A stretch of 22,525 bases of DNA from Syntrophobacterales bacterium (GTDB lineage: Bacteria > Desulfobacterota > Syntrophobacteria > BM002), in contig JAUVTM010000002.1 in the NCBI GenBank assembly GCA_030601545.1, positions 1 to 22,525 of the forward strand, read 5' to 3'. Position numbers and translations under genes: made by a program. This document shows positions 1 through 7,682 of this stretch, piece after piece. The first letter of the stretch is position 1. Each line of letters begins with the position of its first letter. The notes under the pieces are model-generated. The model saw only the letters and a list, made by a program, of their open reading frames with translations, made no database searches and was not told the origin of the DNA.

Positions 1-216
1 TTTCGAGGACTCCAGAGTTTTAATCAGGTCTGAGACCTCGCTTTGGTCGATCATCGAGATCCAGACATAGGGTACTCCAAATTTCTCTCTGATTTCGGTA
101 AGGAGCTTCTCAAAAAGATCCCTGAAATTGAGGATTGACAAAATACTGATTTCAATTTCAAAAAACTTCTGGGCAATTTCCTCATTGATCCTGAGAGTCT
201 CAAGAAGGTCTTCCAT
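1..216 (-). CDS. Partial protein, possibly GAF/DUF484-like (N-terminal 72 residues)
   Basis: An open frame reads leftward from an ATG at 216 and leaves the window with no stop, so only the first 72 residues are visible. They begin MEDLLETLRINEEIAQKFFE and continue with a helical stretch, then a segment containing VPYVWISMID. A run of N-terminal helix followed by a strand of the type 'vpyvwlsli' resembles DUF484/GAF-like sensory proteins, but this is a weak resemblance judged by eye. A GGTGAG ribosome site lies about 6 bases before the ATG. No function is assigned because most of the protein lies outside the window. Confidence 0.6.
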   Translation of the reverse strand, partial: MEDLLETLRINEEIAQKFFEIEISILSILNFRDLFEKLLTEIREKFGVPYVWISMIDQSEVSDLIKTLESSK

Positions 217-386
217 GCCAATCTCACCAGCTAGTCATTGCACATTTCACATCACTAATCTCACATTCATCATTGTGTCAGGTAAACGGTGAATGGTAAA
301 TGGTCTAGAGCCCCTCAGCTGATTCCAGTTTACAATTTGAGACTGTTCAATAATGCAGTCTTAGCATGCTTCAAGCTGTGCCTTAT

Positions 387-415
387 CTGGATCCCCGCAT
401 ACGCGGGGATGACGG
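387..415. repeat. Short palindromic repeat (REP-like), copy 1
   Basis: Positions 391-410 read ATCCCCGC, a four-base loop, then GCGGGGAT, a perfect 8-base-pair stem. It is flanked by CTGG on the left and GACGG on the right. It is of the widely scattered bacterial type 'CGTCATTCCCGCGAAAGCGG', here in inverted orientation relative to the copy at 431-458. Confidence 0.7.
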
Positions 416-430
416 GCAATCGCACACTAT

Positions 431-458
431 CGTCATTCCCGCGAAAGCGGGAATCCAG
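431..458. repeat. Short palindromic repeat (REP-like), copy 2
   Basis: Positions 434-453 read ATTCCCGC, GAAA loop, GCGGGAAT, a perfect 8-base-pair stem. It is preceded by CGTC and followed by CCAG. It faces copy 1 across 15 bases, so the pair could also fold on each other. Confidence 0.7.
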
Positions 459-601
459 GGAATAGGAAGACTTTTGCCCCGAAATCATTGGGGGTAACTA
501 TCCATAGTATGGTATTCTAATTTTTTGATCCATTTGAATAACAAAATATTGAACAGTCTCTATTTACCCTTTACCCTTTACCGTTCACCGTTCACCGCTT
601 A

Positions 602-1780
602 CTATTCCAAAAGGCTTCCCGGCACTATGGCCTCGTCGCCGAACTTGTCTGAAATAGTGTCCAGGGCCTTGTTCAGTCTCTTCCTTTTCGGCGCTTCCCT
701 TCTTTGCTCAAAAAGAGCGAGTTGCTTCTCTTCATCGGCAATGCCTAGCTGAGACAGTGATATGCCAAAAAGCCTGACTGGTCTTTTGCTGACCTCTGTC
801 TTACTCAAAAGGTCGCAGCAACTCCGGAATATCTCCCGGCCGTCATCGGTGGGCTCTTGAAGAGTGACTGAGCGCGTAATTTGGACAAAGTCGTGGTATT
901 TCACCTTGAGAGTGACAGTCTTGCCTGCAAACCCATGGCCACGAAGCCTTTTTGCTACCCTGGTAGCGAGGGAAAGCAGTACTTTTCTGGCCATTGCCAT
1001 GTCCAGGATATCTTCCCTATAGGTTTCCTCGTGGCCAATGGACTTAACCTGGCGCTCTGTTTCCACCTCCCTCTCATCCACTCCCTTGGCAAGGAGAGAA
1101 AGATGCAATCCATGTTTTCCCAACTTCCTATCCAAAAGCTCCAGGGGAACACACCCCAGGTCACCGATGGTCTCGACCCCGAGGTGAGCAAGGGTCTTGC
1201 GAGTTCTCTCGCCCACTCCCCATAGCTTCTCTATAGGCAAAGGTCCCAAAAATTCTTTCACTTTTCCTTCTGGCACGACGGTAAGTCCGTCGGGTTTCTG
1301 AATGTCTGAGGCGATCTTCGCTATGAATTTGGTGGGAGCAACACCCGCAGAGGCTGTGAGTCCCGTCTCTGCAACCACTTGCTGCTTAATCTTTCTGGCT
1401 ATCTCCTCAGGTGGACCGAAAAGGCGTGTAGAACCTGTTACATCCACAAAGGCCTCATCCAGGGACAAAGGTTCAACCAGTGGGCTAAAGCGCTTGAAGA
1501 TCTCAAGAATCTGCCGTGAAATCTCTTTATACCTCCACATTCTCACCGGTCGGAAAATCCCCTGGGGACACAACCTCATGGCTGTGGCAACCGGCTGAGC
1601 TGAATGGACACCAAAGGTGCGGGCCTCGTAGGAGGCCGACGAGACCACACCTCTGTCCTTGCTACCGCCGACGATGACCGGTTTTCCTTTCAGGTCTGGG
1701 TTGTCCAGTACCTCAACAGCGGCATAGAAGGCATCCATATCAAGGTGGATTATGGCTTTATTCCAGGTCTTCGTTTCCAT
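602..1780 (-). CDS. dinB: DNA polymerase IV (DinB, Y-family translesion polymerase)
   Basis: A 392-residue Y-family polymerase that copies past damaged template bases without proofreading. The first metal motif HLDMDAFYAAVE holds D14 and the probable steric-gate Y19. The second motif SLDEAFVDVT holds D108 and E109. The helix-hairpin-helix region KLWGVGERTRKTL is at 185-197, followed by the little-finger domain at about 245-345. QLALF at 353-357 fits a beta-clamp binding motif. The length is only slightly above the ~350 residues usual for DinB, owing to the C-terminal tail. All catalytic acids are present, so an active enzyme is expected. The ATG at 1780 lacks a strong ribosome site. No SOS (LexA) box was recognised upstream. 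The stop codon TAG is followed at once by TAA belonging to an intergenic repeat. Confidence 0.96.
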   Translation of the reverse strand: METKTWNKAIIHLDMDAFYAAVEVLDNPDLKGKPVIVGGSKDRGVVSSASYEARTFGVHSAQPVATAMRLCPQGIFRPVRMWRYKEISRQILEIFKRFSPLVEPLSLDEAFVDVTGSTRLFGPPEEIARKIKQQVVAETGLTASAGVAPTKFIAKIASDIQKPDGLTVVPEGKVKEFLGPLPIEKLWGVGERTRKTLAHLGVETIGDLGCVPLELLDRKLGKHGLHLSLLAKGVDEREVETERQVKSIGHEETYREDILDMAMARKVLLSLATRVAKRLRGHGFAGKTVTLKVKYHDFVQITRSVTLQEPTDDGREIFRSCCDLLSKTEVSKRPVRLFGISLSQLGIADEEKQLALFEQRREAPKRKRLNKALDTISDKFGDEAIVPGSLLE

Positions 1781-1810
1781 TAGATTCGCTGAATTTTCAC
1801 GTTACTGACG

Positions 1811-1852
1811 TCCTGTAGGAGCGGCTTTCCCCGCCCGCCTCGCCTTGCTCGC
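1811..1852. repeat. GC-rich intergenic repeat fragment between dinB and the radical SAM gene
   Basis: The stretch contains TGTAGGAGCGGCTTTCCCCG followed by GCTCGC. This is of the 'tgtaggagcgg' type scattered in many proteobacterial genomes. It fills almost the whole gap between the two genes and may separate their transcripts. Assignment is by eye only. Confidence 0.4.
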
Positions 1853-2740
1853 TTATAACCCCCTCATCCATTCAGGCTTAAGATCAACCTCGCCTCGCAA
1901 AGCCGCATCAATGAGCTCAAGGATTTTCTCTCGGTCTTTGGGCATTCTCGCCTTTATGGGCAGATAATTGGAGGCATGATTGGCCATGAAAAGTCCACTC
2001 TTTAAATGAGTATGTTCAAACATTTCTCTCAATTCCAAAAGAACCTCACGCGTGTCAGGGAGGTGGTACCGACCTGCTCTATAATCCTCCTCCAGGGGAG
2101 TGTCTGGCAGAAGCATCACAGTGAGGGCCCCAACGTAATGTGGATTCATAGCGGTGAGAAGTTCTCCCGTCGCCTTGGCGTGCCTGAGCGAGGCTGAGCG
2201 TCCGGCGATTCCCAACAGTACCGTGACCGAAAGCTTGATTCCAGCTTTCTTGACCCGCCTCCCTTGGTTGATGAGGTTTTCTGCACTCGTCCCCTTGCAA
2301 ACTTTCTTGAGGGTTTCATCGTCGCCGCTCTCTACCCCCAAGTAAAGAATACCAAGTCCCTTTTCCTGCAGTTGAGCCAACTGGTCGTCACTTTTCATCT
2401 TGATGCTCTTGGCATTACCGTAGGCCCCCACCCTTCTCACCCAGGGAAGGTGTTCCTGAATCGTGTCCAATATCCACACCAGTTTCCGTTGGGGGATTAT
2501 CAGTGCATCACCATCCATGAGGAAGAGGCGATGCTGGTTGTGCATATATTTGGAGGCAAACAGGATATCGGCCAGGATGGTTTCGTCATCCTTGATGGTA
2601 AAGCGCTTGTCTTTGTACGTTCCACAAAAGGTGCACTTGTTGTGCGAGCACCCAAGTGTCACCTGCAGGAGTATACTCATTGCTTCGCTGGGCGGGCGGA
2701 TTATGGTCCCCTGGTAATGCATTCCTTCTGATTCACGCAT
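1853..2740 (-). CDS. Radical SAM protein
   Basis: A radical S-adenosylmethionine enzyme of about 295 residues, substrate unknown. The cluster motif is LGCSHNKCTFC, with cysteines spaced CX4CX2C rather than the usual CX3CX2C. A YLGVESG segment, typical of the SAM-binding core, and LLGIAGR follow. I start the gene at the ATG at 2740, which has GAGGG six bases upstream. An in-frame ATG at 2761 lies inside a dispersed GCTGATGGCT-type repeat and is less likely. The protein ends within a few residues of the repeat at 1811-1852. The gene lies head to tail with dinB on the same strand, 72 bases apart, and there is no evidence of a shared function. The family is common in anaerobes as uncharacterised radical SAM proteins. 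Confidence 0.88.
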   Translation of the reverse strand: MRESEGMHYQGTIIRPPSEAMSILLQVTLGCSHNKCTFCGTYKDKRFTIKDDETILADILFASKYMHNQHRLFLMDGDALIIPQRKLVWILDTIQEHLPWVRRVGAYGNAKSIKMKSDDQLAQLQEKGLGILYLGVESGDDETLKKVCKGTSAENLINQGRRVKKAGIKLSVTVLLGIAGRSASLRHAKATGELLTAMNPHYVGALTVMLLPDTPLEEDYRAGRYHLPDTREVLLELREMFEHTHLKSGLFMANHASNYLPIKARMPKDREKILELIDAALRGEVDLKPEWMRGL

Positions 2741-2768
2741 GTTTCCCTCTTGTTTAGCCATCAGCCTT

Positions 2769-2855
2769 CAGCGGTCAGCTTTTAGAAAAACGAAATCAGC
2801 AAGCTGTAATTATAAAAGAATACTCTTCTTGCTGACAGCTGATAGCTGACCGCTG
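2769..2855. repeat. Inverted repeat in the divergent intergenic region
   Basis: CAGCGGTCAGCT at 2769-2780 pairs exactly with AGCTGACCGCTG at 2844-2855, and TCAGCAAG at 2796-2803 pairs with CTTGCTGA at 2828-2835. Together they form a two-step stem-loop between the radical SAM gene and the exporter. It belongs to the 'agctgatagctgaccgctg' type of dispersed repeat. Confidence 0.65.
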
Positions 2856-2976
2856 CAAGCTTAACTGGTATATTAGGTCGTTCGGCCTTTTTTGGAAAGA
2901 CTTTTCAGAGAAACCTTTGCGCGCCCCGCTCTCTATTTCTCCAGCAGAACATAGGTACAGGAACTGAGCTAGTCTT

Positions 2977-4512
2977 GTGAAAAATTCCATATCTGAGCCA
3001 GTAGAATTGACGAAAAAATCTCGAACTCTTGTGCTGATCGCTGCCCTTTTGGCAGTTTTCTTAGGCGCCCTGGATGCTCTCATCATTGGGGCGGCAATGC
3101 CTACCATAGTTGCCGACCTGGGAGGGCTTGAACTCTATAGCTGGGTATTTTCAGCCTACATGTTAACCAGAACCATTGCCTTGCCCCTCTTCGGCAAGCT
3201 TGCCGATCTCTACAGCAGCAAGAAGCTTTTTGTTCTCGCGGTGGGAGCTTTTCTGGTTGGCTCTGTATGTGCCGGCATGGTCAATAGCATGCCACAACTC
3301 GTGTTTCTGCGCGCCCTCCAGGGAATCGGAGCGGGCGGCAATTTTGCTCTCGCCTACATCGTGGTTTCGGAGGTATCTGCTCCGGAGGAGCGCGGTAGGA
3401 TGATGGGTCTTATCAGTTTTGTCTGGGGAGTTTCAAGTGTTATGGGCCCGTTGCTGGGAGGCCTTATTGTCACCTATTTGACCTGGCCATGGGTCTTTTA
3501 CATTAATGTGCCCGTTGGCAGCCTGGCAGTTTTCTTTATCGTGCGGTATTTCCAGGAATCGCGCCCCAAAAAGAAAGAAGCAGCTGTTGATTACCTTGGC
3601 GCCCTCACTCTGACCATCTGTATCCTTTCGTTATTGTTCTCTTTTCTCCTTCTCGGAGAAGCTCGCTCTTGGTACTCTCCAGAGCTTTTTGGTCTGTTTT
3701 TTCTTGCGGTTGTTGCCGGCGTTATCTTCTGGTACGCAGAACGGCGGGCCGCAGAACCAATCCTCCCCTTGCATTTTTTCCAGACCCCCGGGTTTACCCT
3801 CCCCAATGGCGCTGCTTTTTTCAGCAGTTTCGCCATATTTTCCCTGCTGGCATTCCTTCCCCTTTTCATTCAAGGCACTCTGGGAAGAACTGCCGCGGAA
3901 TTGGGTCTTGTCATGATTCCCCTCAGTTTGGGGTGGTCGGCCGGCGCCCTGGTATGTGGCCTAGTCGTAAACAGACTTGGAGAGAAACTGACAAGTATGG
4001 CCGGAGCTATCCTCATGTTCAGCAGCATTGCTCTGACCCTGACTTTCAATGCAACCACCGGCCTCATCTACTTTAGTGTAGTGGTTTGCCCAATTGGCAT
4101 TGGTATGGGCTTTGTTTCGGTGGCAACTTTGATAAAAGTGCAGAACAGCTTGCACGAGAGTGACTTGGGAGTTGCCACTTCATCTCAGCAATTTGCCAGA
4201 ACCCTGGGTGGGACCATAGGCATCGGGATTTCCGGGGCCATGGTGTCTCATTACCTTGACAAGGCCATCAATGGCCTTATGAATTCGCCGCTCCGTTCGG
4301 AGATTCCACCAGAACTGGCAGCCCAACTTTCCCACAGTCTTCAGGAATTCCTTCAGCCGGAAATGGTAGGGTCACTATCCTCCACAGCCATCAGGGCCAT
4401 CCGGGAATCCATCGGCAAGGGGGTAGAGGCTGTGTTCTGGACGGCGTTACTGGTATCCTTTATCAGTATTATCATGTGTAAAATGATGCCAGGAAGGAAC
4501 GTCAAACCGTGA
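2977..4512 (+). CDS. MFS multidrug exporter, DHA2 (14-helix, EmrB/QacA-like) family
   Basis: A 511-residue inner-membrane transporter, expected to expel small hydrophobic compounds using the proton gradient. Hydrophobic segments run from about residue 18 to 505, consistent with 14 helices. Recognisable motifs are D1 around LDALIIGAAMPTI (32-44), motif A GKLADLYSSKK (73-83), motif B LRALQGIGAGG (111-121), motif C GVSSVMGPLLGG (151-162) and the WPWVFYINVPVG element (169-180) typical of DHA2 members. The start is GTG, with no good ribosome site; a stop lies four codons upstream in frame. No partner membrane-fusion protein (EmrA) is next to it. The end overlaps the next gene by four bases. The substrate cannot be read from sequence. 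Confidence 0.92.
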   Translation: MKNSISEPVELTKKSRTLVLIAALLAVFLGALDALIIGAAMPTIVADLGGLELYSWVFSAYMLTRTIALPLFGKLADLYSSKKLFVLAVGAFLVGSVCAGMVNSMPQLVFLRALQGIGAGGNFALAYIVVSEVSAPEERGRMMGLISFVWGVSSVMGPLLGGLIVTYLTWPWVFYINVPVGSLAVFFIVRYFQESRPKKKEAAVDYLGALTLTICILSLLFSFLLLGEARSWYSPELFGLFFLAVVAGVIFWYAERRAAEPILPLHFFQTPGFTLPNGAAFFSSFAIFSLLAFLPLFIQGTLGRTAAELGLVMIPLSLGWSAGALVCGLVVNRLGEKLTSMAGAILMFSSIALTLTFNATTGLIYFSVVVCPIGIGMGFVSVATLIKVQNSLHESDLGVATSSQQFARTLGGTIGIGISGAMVSHYLDKAINGLMNSPLRSEIPPELAAQLSHSLQEFLQPEMVGSLSSTAIRAIRESIGKGVEAVFWTALLVSFISIIMCKMMPGRNVKP

Positions 4513-5060
4513 TACCAACAGAGAAACAGTGCCATGCTTTGATGGATCAGTATCAGATGTTGGACAACATCAGAGAGCATAGCATTGTAGTTGCCGACAT
4601 CGTGAGAACCATCTCTACGGGTCTGGTTCATTCCGGTGTTCAGATTTCCGTGCAGAAAGCGGTAGCAGGTGCTCTGCTACACGACATCGCCAAAACTCAG
4701 TGTATCCAGACCGGTGATAACCACGCCACTGTTGGCAGAGAGATATGTCTTCAACACCAGTTTGATGAAATCGCGGACATTGTGGGCGAGCACATCTGGC
4801 TAATAGATTATTCCCTTGATGGTGTATATTCTGAGAAGGAAGTTGTCTACTATGCTGATAAGAGAGTACTGCATACCTCTGTGGTCAGCATAGCAGAGCG
4901 GATGCACGACATCGTGAATCGATACGCTAGGGAGAATCAGAGACTCAACCGGCTTATCCGTGAGAATTTTCGCATTTGCGAAGGAGTGGAAAAAAAATTG
5001 TTTTCACGACTTAATTTTAGGCCTGAAGATGTGGCCAGGATGATTCTAATATCGAAGTGA
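4509..5060 (+). CDS. HD-domain metal-dependent phosphohydrolase
   Basis: A 183-residue cytoplasmic protein of the HD superfamily. The metal ligands can be followed: H24 in NIREHS, H58-D59 in ALLHDIAK, H72, H95 in GEHIWL, and D117 in YYADKRV. Such proteins hydrolyse phosphate esters, often of nucleotides, but the substrate is not predictable here. The start is a GTG in the GTGA overlap with the stop of the exporter gene, implying coupled translation, and an AGGAAGGA site lies about 11 bases before it. The last four codons (ATA TCG AAG TGA) lie inside an intergenic repeat that recurs at 22153-22251, so the original C-terminus may have been replaced. Confidence 0.88.
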   Translation: MIPTEKQCHALMDQYQMLDNIREHSIVVADIVRTISTGLVHSGVQISVQKAVAGALLHDIAKTQCIQTGDNHATVGREICLQHQFDEIADIVGEHIWLIDYSLDGVYSEKEVVYYADKRVLHTSVVSIAERMHDIVNRYARENQRLNRLIRENFRICEGVEKKLFSRLNFRPEDVARMILISK

Positions 5061-5141
5061 TCATTATACATTTCTGCGGTTTCCTTGTTCTGCTGTTCGA
5101 TATTCAATACACGTCTAAATTGAATTAACCTCTTTAGTTAG
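5049..5141. repeat. Dispersed repeat of about 95 bases, copy 1
   Basis: This stretch is roughly 90% identical to 22153-22251 in the same orientation. The other copy has an extra seven-base CGATATT unit, one base fewer in a T run, and a handful of substitutions. It contains GTTCTGCTGTTCGATATTC and ACACGTCTAAATTGA. Here it spans exactly the gap between two convergent genes, containing the TGA of the HD gene and the TAA of the dehydrogenase. No reading frame of note lies within it. Confidence 0.85.
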
Positions 5142-5899
5142 TTTCCATCCGGAAACGCCTCCATGTCATTCTGAGCCCTTCCTACCCAGTCTCTGGCCTC
5201 CAGACTCTGCCCAGTAACTGCAGTGTCAGCCCTGGCAAGCCAGACAAAAACGGGTGCTATATCTTCCGGCGTTGGCAGAATCATTGGGTCCTCTTGGGGA
5301 TATGCTACAGCTCTCATCTGGGTGCGCGTTCCTCCTGGATTTACTGCGTTTACCCTTATGCCCTCGGCCTCCAACTCATCGGCCCATACCTGGTTGAGAC
5401 CCTCCACGCCAAACTTGCTTACCGAGTATGCACCCCAGCCTGCCCGACCCTTGTAACCTACTCCGCTGGATACGAATATCACCGATGGGTGATCACCTTT
5501 TCTCAATGCGGGCAGAAGTGCCTGGGTGACGAGGAATGGGGCGGTTAGGTTAAGGTGAAGAACCTCTTTCCAGCTCTCCGCTGGGTACTCAGCTAAGGGA
5601 ATCCCAGGGGGGCCGAGAATGCCTGCACTATGGACAAGCACATCAAGCCTTTCGTGCAGCCGAAGAAACGCAGCAACTAGTACTCCCGCACCTTCAGGAG
5701 TATTTATATCAGCGGTAATATAGCTGTGCTTCTGCGGTTCAGACAATTCGGCCAAAGACTCACCCAGTGACTCTTCGTCTCTGCCATGCAGGACGACGCT
5801 TGCCCCGTTTTCGGCAAAGACCCGGGCAACCCCCAGACCGATCCCCCGGCTCGAGCCGGTGATCAGACAGATTCGGTTGGATAAAATACCAGTGGACAT
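5138..5899 (-). CDS. Short-chain dehydrogenase/reductase, YciK-like
   Basis: A 253-residue NAD(P)-dependent oxidoreductase. The cofactor motif is TGSSRGIG (14-21), N117 is in HLNLTAP, and the catalytic set is S145, Y158 and K162 (YSVSK). The usual NNAG is HSAG here. The C-terminal part, NPGGTRTQMRA followed by an EDP and a TPEDI element, matches Escherichia coli YciK closely from memory, more than the FabG type. YciK's substrate is not established, so no reaction is assigned. GAGG lies nine bases before the ATG. The gene is convergent with the HD gene and its stop codon sits in the dispersed repeat. Confidence 0.9.
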   Translation of the reverse strand: MSTGILSNRICLITGSSRGIGLGVARVFAENGASVVLHGRDEESLGESLAELSEPQKHSYITADINTPEGAGVLVAAFLRLHERLDVLVHSAGILGPPGIPLAEYPAESWKEVLHLNLTAPFLVTQALLPALRKGDHPSVIFVSSGVGYKGRAGWGAYSVSKFGVEGLNQVWADELEAEGIRVNAVNPGGTRTQMRAVAYPQEDPMILPTPEDIAPVFVWLARADTAVTGQSLEARDWVGRAQNDMEAFPDGN

Positions 5900-6197
5900 A
5901 ATTCTGAGCCTCTTCTTTTACCCAAAACTTACCGTGCATAGAATAGGTAAAAATATACAATGCGTATAATATCAAATCTCAGCAAAAATGGTTCAATTTG
6001 TCTTTCAGAAACGGTCTCAATTTGCGAATGTTGAAAATATGTTAATTGTACTGTTGATAATAAAATTCGGTTATTTCGACCTTTTTTGCATTTTTTCCTT
6101 GTTAATTGAGAAAAAATATTTTACACTCCGCCGCTAGTATCAACCAATACGGTCGGATATTTACATAAGTCAACAGATCTGATTCCAGGAAAAGCTC
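5900..6197. other. AT-rich divergent intergenic region
   Basis: About 298 bases separate the dehydrogenase and the PAS kinase, which are transcribed away from each other. It is markedly richer in A and T than its surroundings and holds no convincing gene. It should contain promoters for both genes. On the minus strand, TTGAAC (complement of 5991-5996) with TATTAT (complement of 5966-5971) is a loose candidate with a 19-base spacer. Confidence 0.5.
6099..6127 (+). promoter_or_regulatory. Candidate sigma-70 promoter for the PAS kinase
   Basis: TTGTTA at 6099-6104 and TACACT at 6122-6127 are separated by 17 bases, in AT-rich DNA, giving a leader of about 63 bases. Matches are four of six at each hexamer, so this is only a candidate. 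TTGAAA at 6031 with GATAAT at 6056 is an alternative with a 19-base spacer. Confidence 0.25.
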
Positions 6198-7331
6198 ATG
6201 GGATGCCCTCCGCACGGAAGTCCCAATCTCAGCGGCCGAACCGAGCCTGACCTCACCTTAGAGTCGGAAGACTGCCAACAACGATATCACCGCTTATTCG
6301 AAAATGCGCCCCTGGTGGCCTATAGCCTGGACAACCAACTGCACACCCTCTACATCAGCCCTTATTGCCTGAAGGTCTTTGGCTACAGTGACGAGGAAGT
6401 CCAAAAAGACAATCTTTTCTGGGACAACCATATCCATCCCGAAGATCGGCAACGAGTTCGCCTCAGCAGGGAACTCTACTTAGAAGAGGGCAAGAGTCTT
6501 ACCCTGGAATACCGAATTATCCACCGTGATCAGACGGTGCGTCACATCATTAACCACACCATCCCAATTACCCACAACAACAAGATTCAATGTATTGACG
6601 GCTTCATCTTTGACATCACTGCGAGAAAACATTTGGAAGATCAGTTGATACTCACAGAAAGAATAAAGGTCCTTAACGACATGTCTCTGGGCGTCGCCCA
6701 CGAGATTCGCAACCCCCTGACCTCCATTGGAGGTTTTGCCCGTTTGCTCGACCGACGAATGACTGCGGACGATCCAAGTCGCGCCCACCTGGAGATTATC
6801 TTGAAGGAGGTAGCCAGGCTGGAAGAGACTGTCAATCGAGTTTTGGATGGGTTCAAGCGAATAAGATTGCACCCAGCTCCCGCCGATATCAATGCAATCC
6901 TTACCAAGGTTCTCAACCAACTAAACCACGAATTCCATCATCTGGGAATTCAGATCACCACGAGACTGAGTAACAAGATACCTGAGTTAGAATTGGATCG
7001 ACACCTGATTGAAGAGGGCCTCCGTTCCATCATAAAAACCACCATACTAGGTATGGAAGGCGGTGGTGAGCTCACCATCACCTCTGCCCTCAATCACAGC
7101 TATGTGATTATCGAAATCAATGGCATACAGCTCAATCCCGGACCTCTTGATGAATCTCAGCTGTTTTTCCCTTTTTACCGTGAGCCCTCCTTTGACGGTG
7201 GAATCGGAATCCCTCTTTCTCAGCAGATTATCAGCCAACATGGTGGCAACGTGGTCATCAAAAATGGCAACGATCAGCGCGCCAGCCTCGTAATATCACT
7301 ACCTATACCTCACTCGACCCAACGAAAATAG
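6198..7331 (+). CDS. PAS-domain histidine kinase with degenerate ATPase domain
   Basis: A 377-residue soluble sensor protein with no membrane segment. A PAS domain covers about residues 28-145 and ends in the usual FDITARKHLEDQL linker. The dimerisation/phosphoacceptor helix is SLGVAHEIRNPLTSIGGFAR, with H168. In the ATPase domain the place of the N-box reads EEGLRSIIKTTI and lacks the conserved Asn pair, and the G1 box reads EINGIQLNPG without the Asp of DxGxG. The later GGIGIPLSQQII glycine box (334-345) is kept. ATP binding is therefore doubtful, although the phosphoacceptor His is intact. AGGA lies seven bases before the ATG. No response regulator is adjacent, so it is an orphan. Confidence 0.87.
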   Translation: MGCPPHGSPNLSGRTEPDLTLESEDCQQRYHRLFENAPLVAYSLDNQLHTLYISPYCLKVFGYSDEEVQKDNLFWDNHIHPEDRQRVRLSRELYLEEGKSLTLEYRIIHRDQTVRHIINHTIPITHNNKIQCIDGFIFDITARKHLEDQLILTERIKVLNDMSLGVAHEIRNPLTSIGGFARLLDRRMTADDPSRAHLEIILKEVARLEETVNRVLDGFKRIRLHPAPADINAILTKVLNQLNHEFHHLGIQITTRLSNKIPELELDRHLIEEGLRSIIKTTILGMEGGGELTITSALNHSYVIIEINGIQLNPGPLDESQLFFPFYREPSFDGGIGIPLSQQIISQHGGNVVIKNGNDQRASLVISLPIPHSTQRK

Positions 7332-7360
7332 CAATCCCCGCGTCCCGGCAGACAAGCATC

Positions 7361-7579
7361 CTAGCCTGCATTATTCACGAATCCTGGGGATTCGTGAATC
7401 AGCACCTGCAAGAAAGCTGTTTGCTTTCATGCAGGTTTCGACTCGGTGTTTCACACCTTGCTCAAGGCTGGCCCTGAGCGGAGACCTCAAAGGGTCGGAG
7501 TCGAAGTCCTTCGACAGGCTCAGGACCATAAGCTTGTCGAATGGCCCGTTAGGGCGGATTGTTCATGAATAATCCGGGC
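7361..7579. repeat. Structured mobile-element-like repeat A (CCCGGATTATTCATGAA ends)
   Basis: This fills most of the 351-base gap between the kinase genes. The left end CTAGCCTGCATTATTCACGA and the complement of the right end, GCCCGGATTATTCATGAA, are imperfect inverted repeats. Inside are a perfect 12-base-pair hairpin (7373-7384 with 7388-7399, loop TGG), an ACCTGCA/TGCAGGT hairpin at 7403-7436 and a CCTTCGACAGGCTCAGG unit at 7508-7524. The whole unit resembles the complement of 11405-11604, including CTCCGCTCAGGGC followed by CCTTGAGC. No open frame is convincing. Confidence 0.75.
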
Positions 7580-7606
7580 CAGCAAAGCAAGTAGCGACTT
7601 TTAAGC

Positions 7607-7635
7607 TTGAATTCCTCCCCTCGTAACTTTATAAG
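7607..7635 (+). promoter_or_regulatory. Likely sigma-70 promoter of the kinase-methyltransferase cluster
   Basis: TTGAAT (7607-7612) and TATAAG (7630-7635) are separated by 17 bases, with four and five matches to consensus. They lie 48 bases before the start codon and just outside repeat A. Confidence 0.5.
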
Positions 7636-7682
7636 TAAAGAATCCAGGTTCTTGCTTTGGAGCTCAAAACATAGGGGGTCAA

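Larger units (their letters stand above)
280..601. repeat. Nested inverted-repeat region downstream of dinB
   Basis: This gene-free stretch is built of three nested inverted pairs. The outer arms are GGTAAACGGTGAATGG-type DNA at 280-303 and its complement in several units at 561-600. The middle arms are GAGACTGTTCAATA at 339-352 and its exact complement at 547-560. The inner pair are two small palindromes, at 387-415 and 431-458, facing each other. The right outer arm begins directly after the dinB stop codon: the minus strand reads TAG, then TAA of the repeat. I see no coding potential. Similar outer-arm DNA recurs at 12629-12710. Confidence 0.7.

Noticed and set aside
2264..2731. A 155-codon plus-strand frame opposite the radical SAM gene
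   Set aside because: It mirrors the radical SAM codons, has no recognisable motif and no ribosome site.
2741..2761. Upstream ATG at 2761 as the start of the radical SAM gene
   Set aside because: It falls in a dispersed GCTGATGGCT-type repeat, whereas the ATG at 2740 has a GAGGG ribosome site at good spacing.
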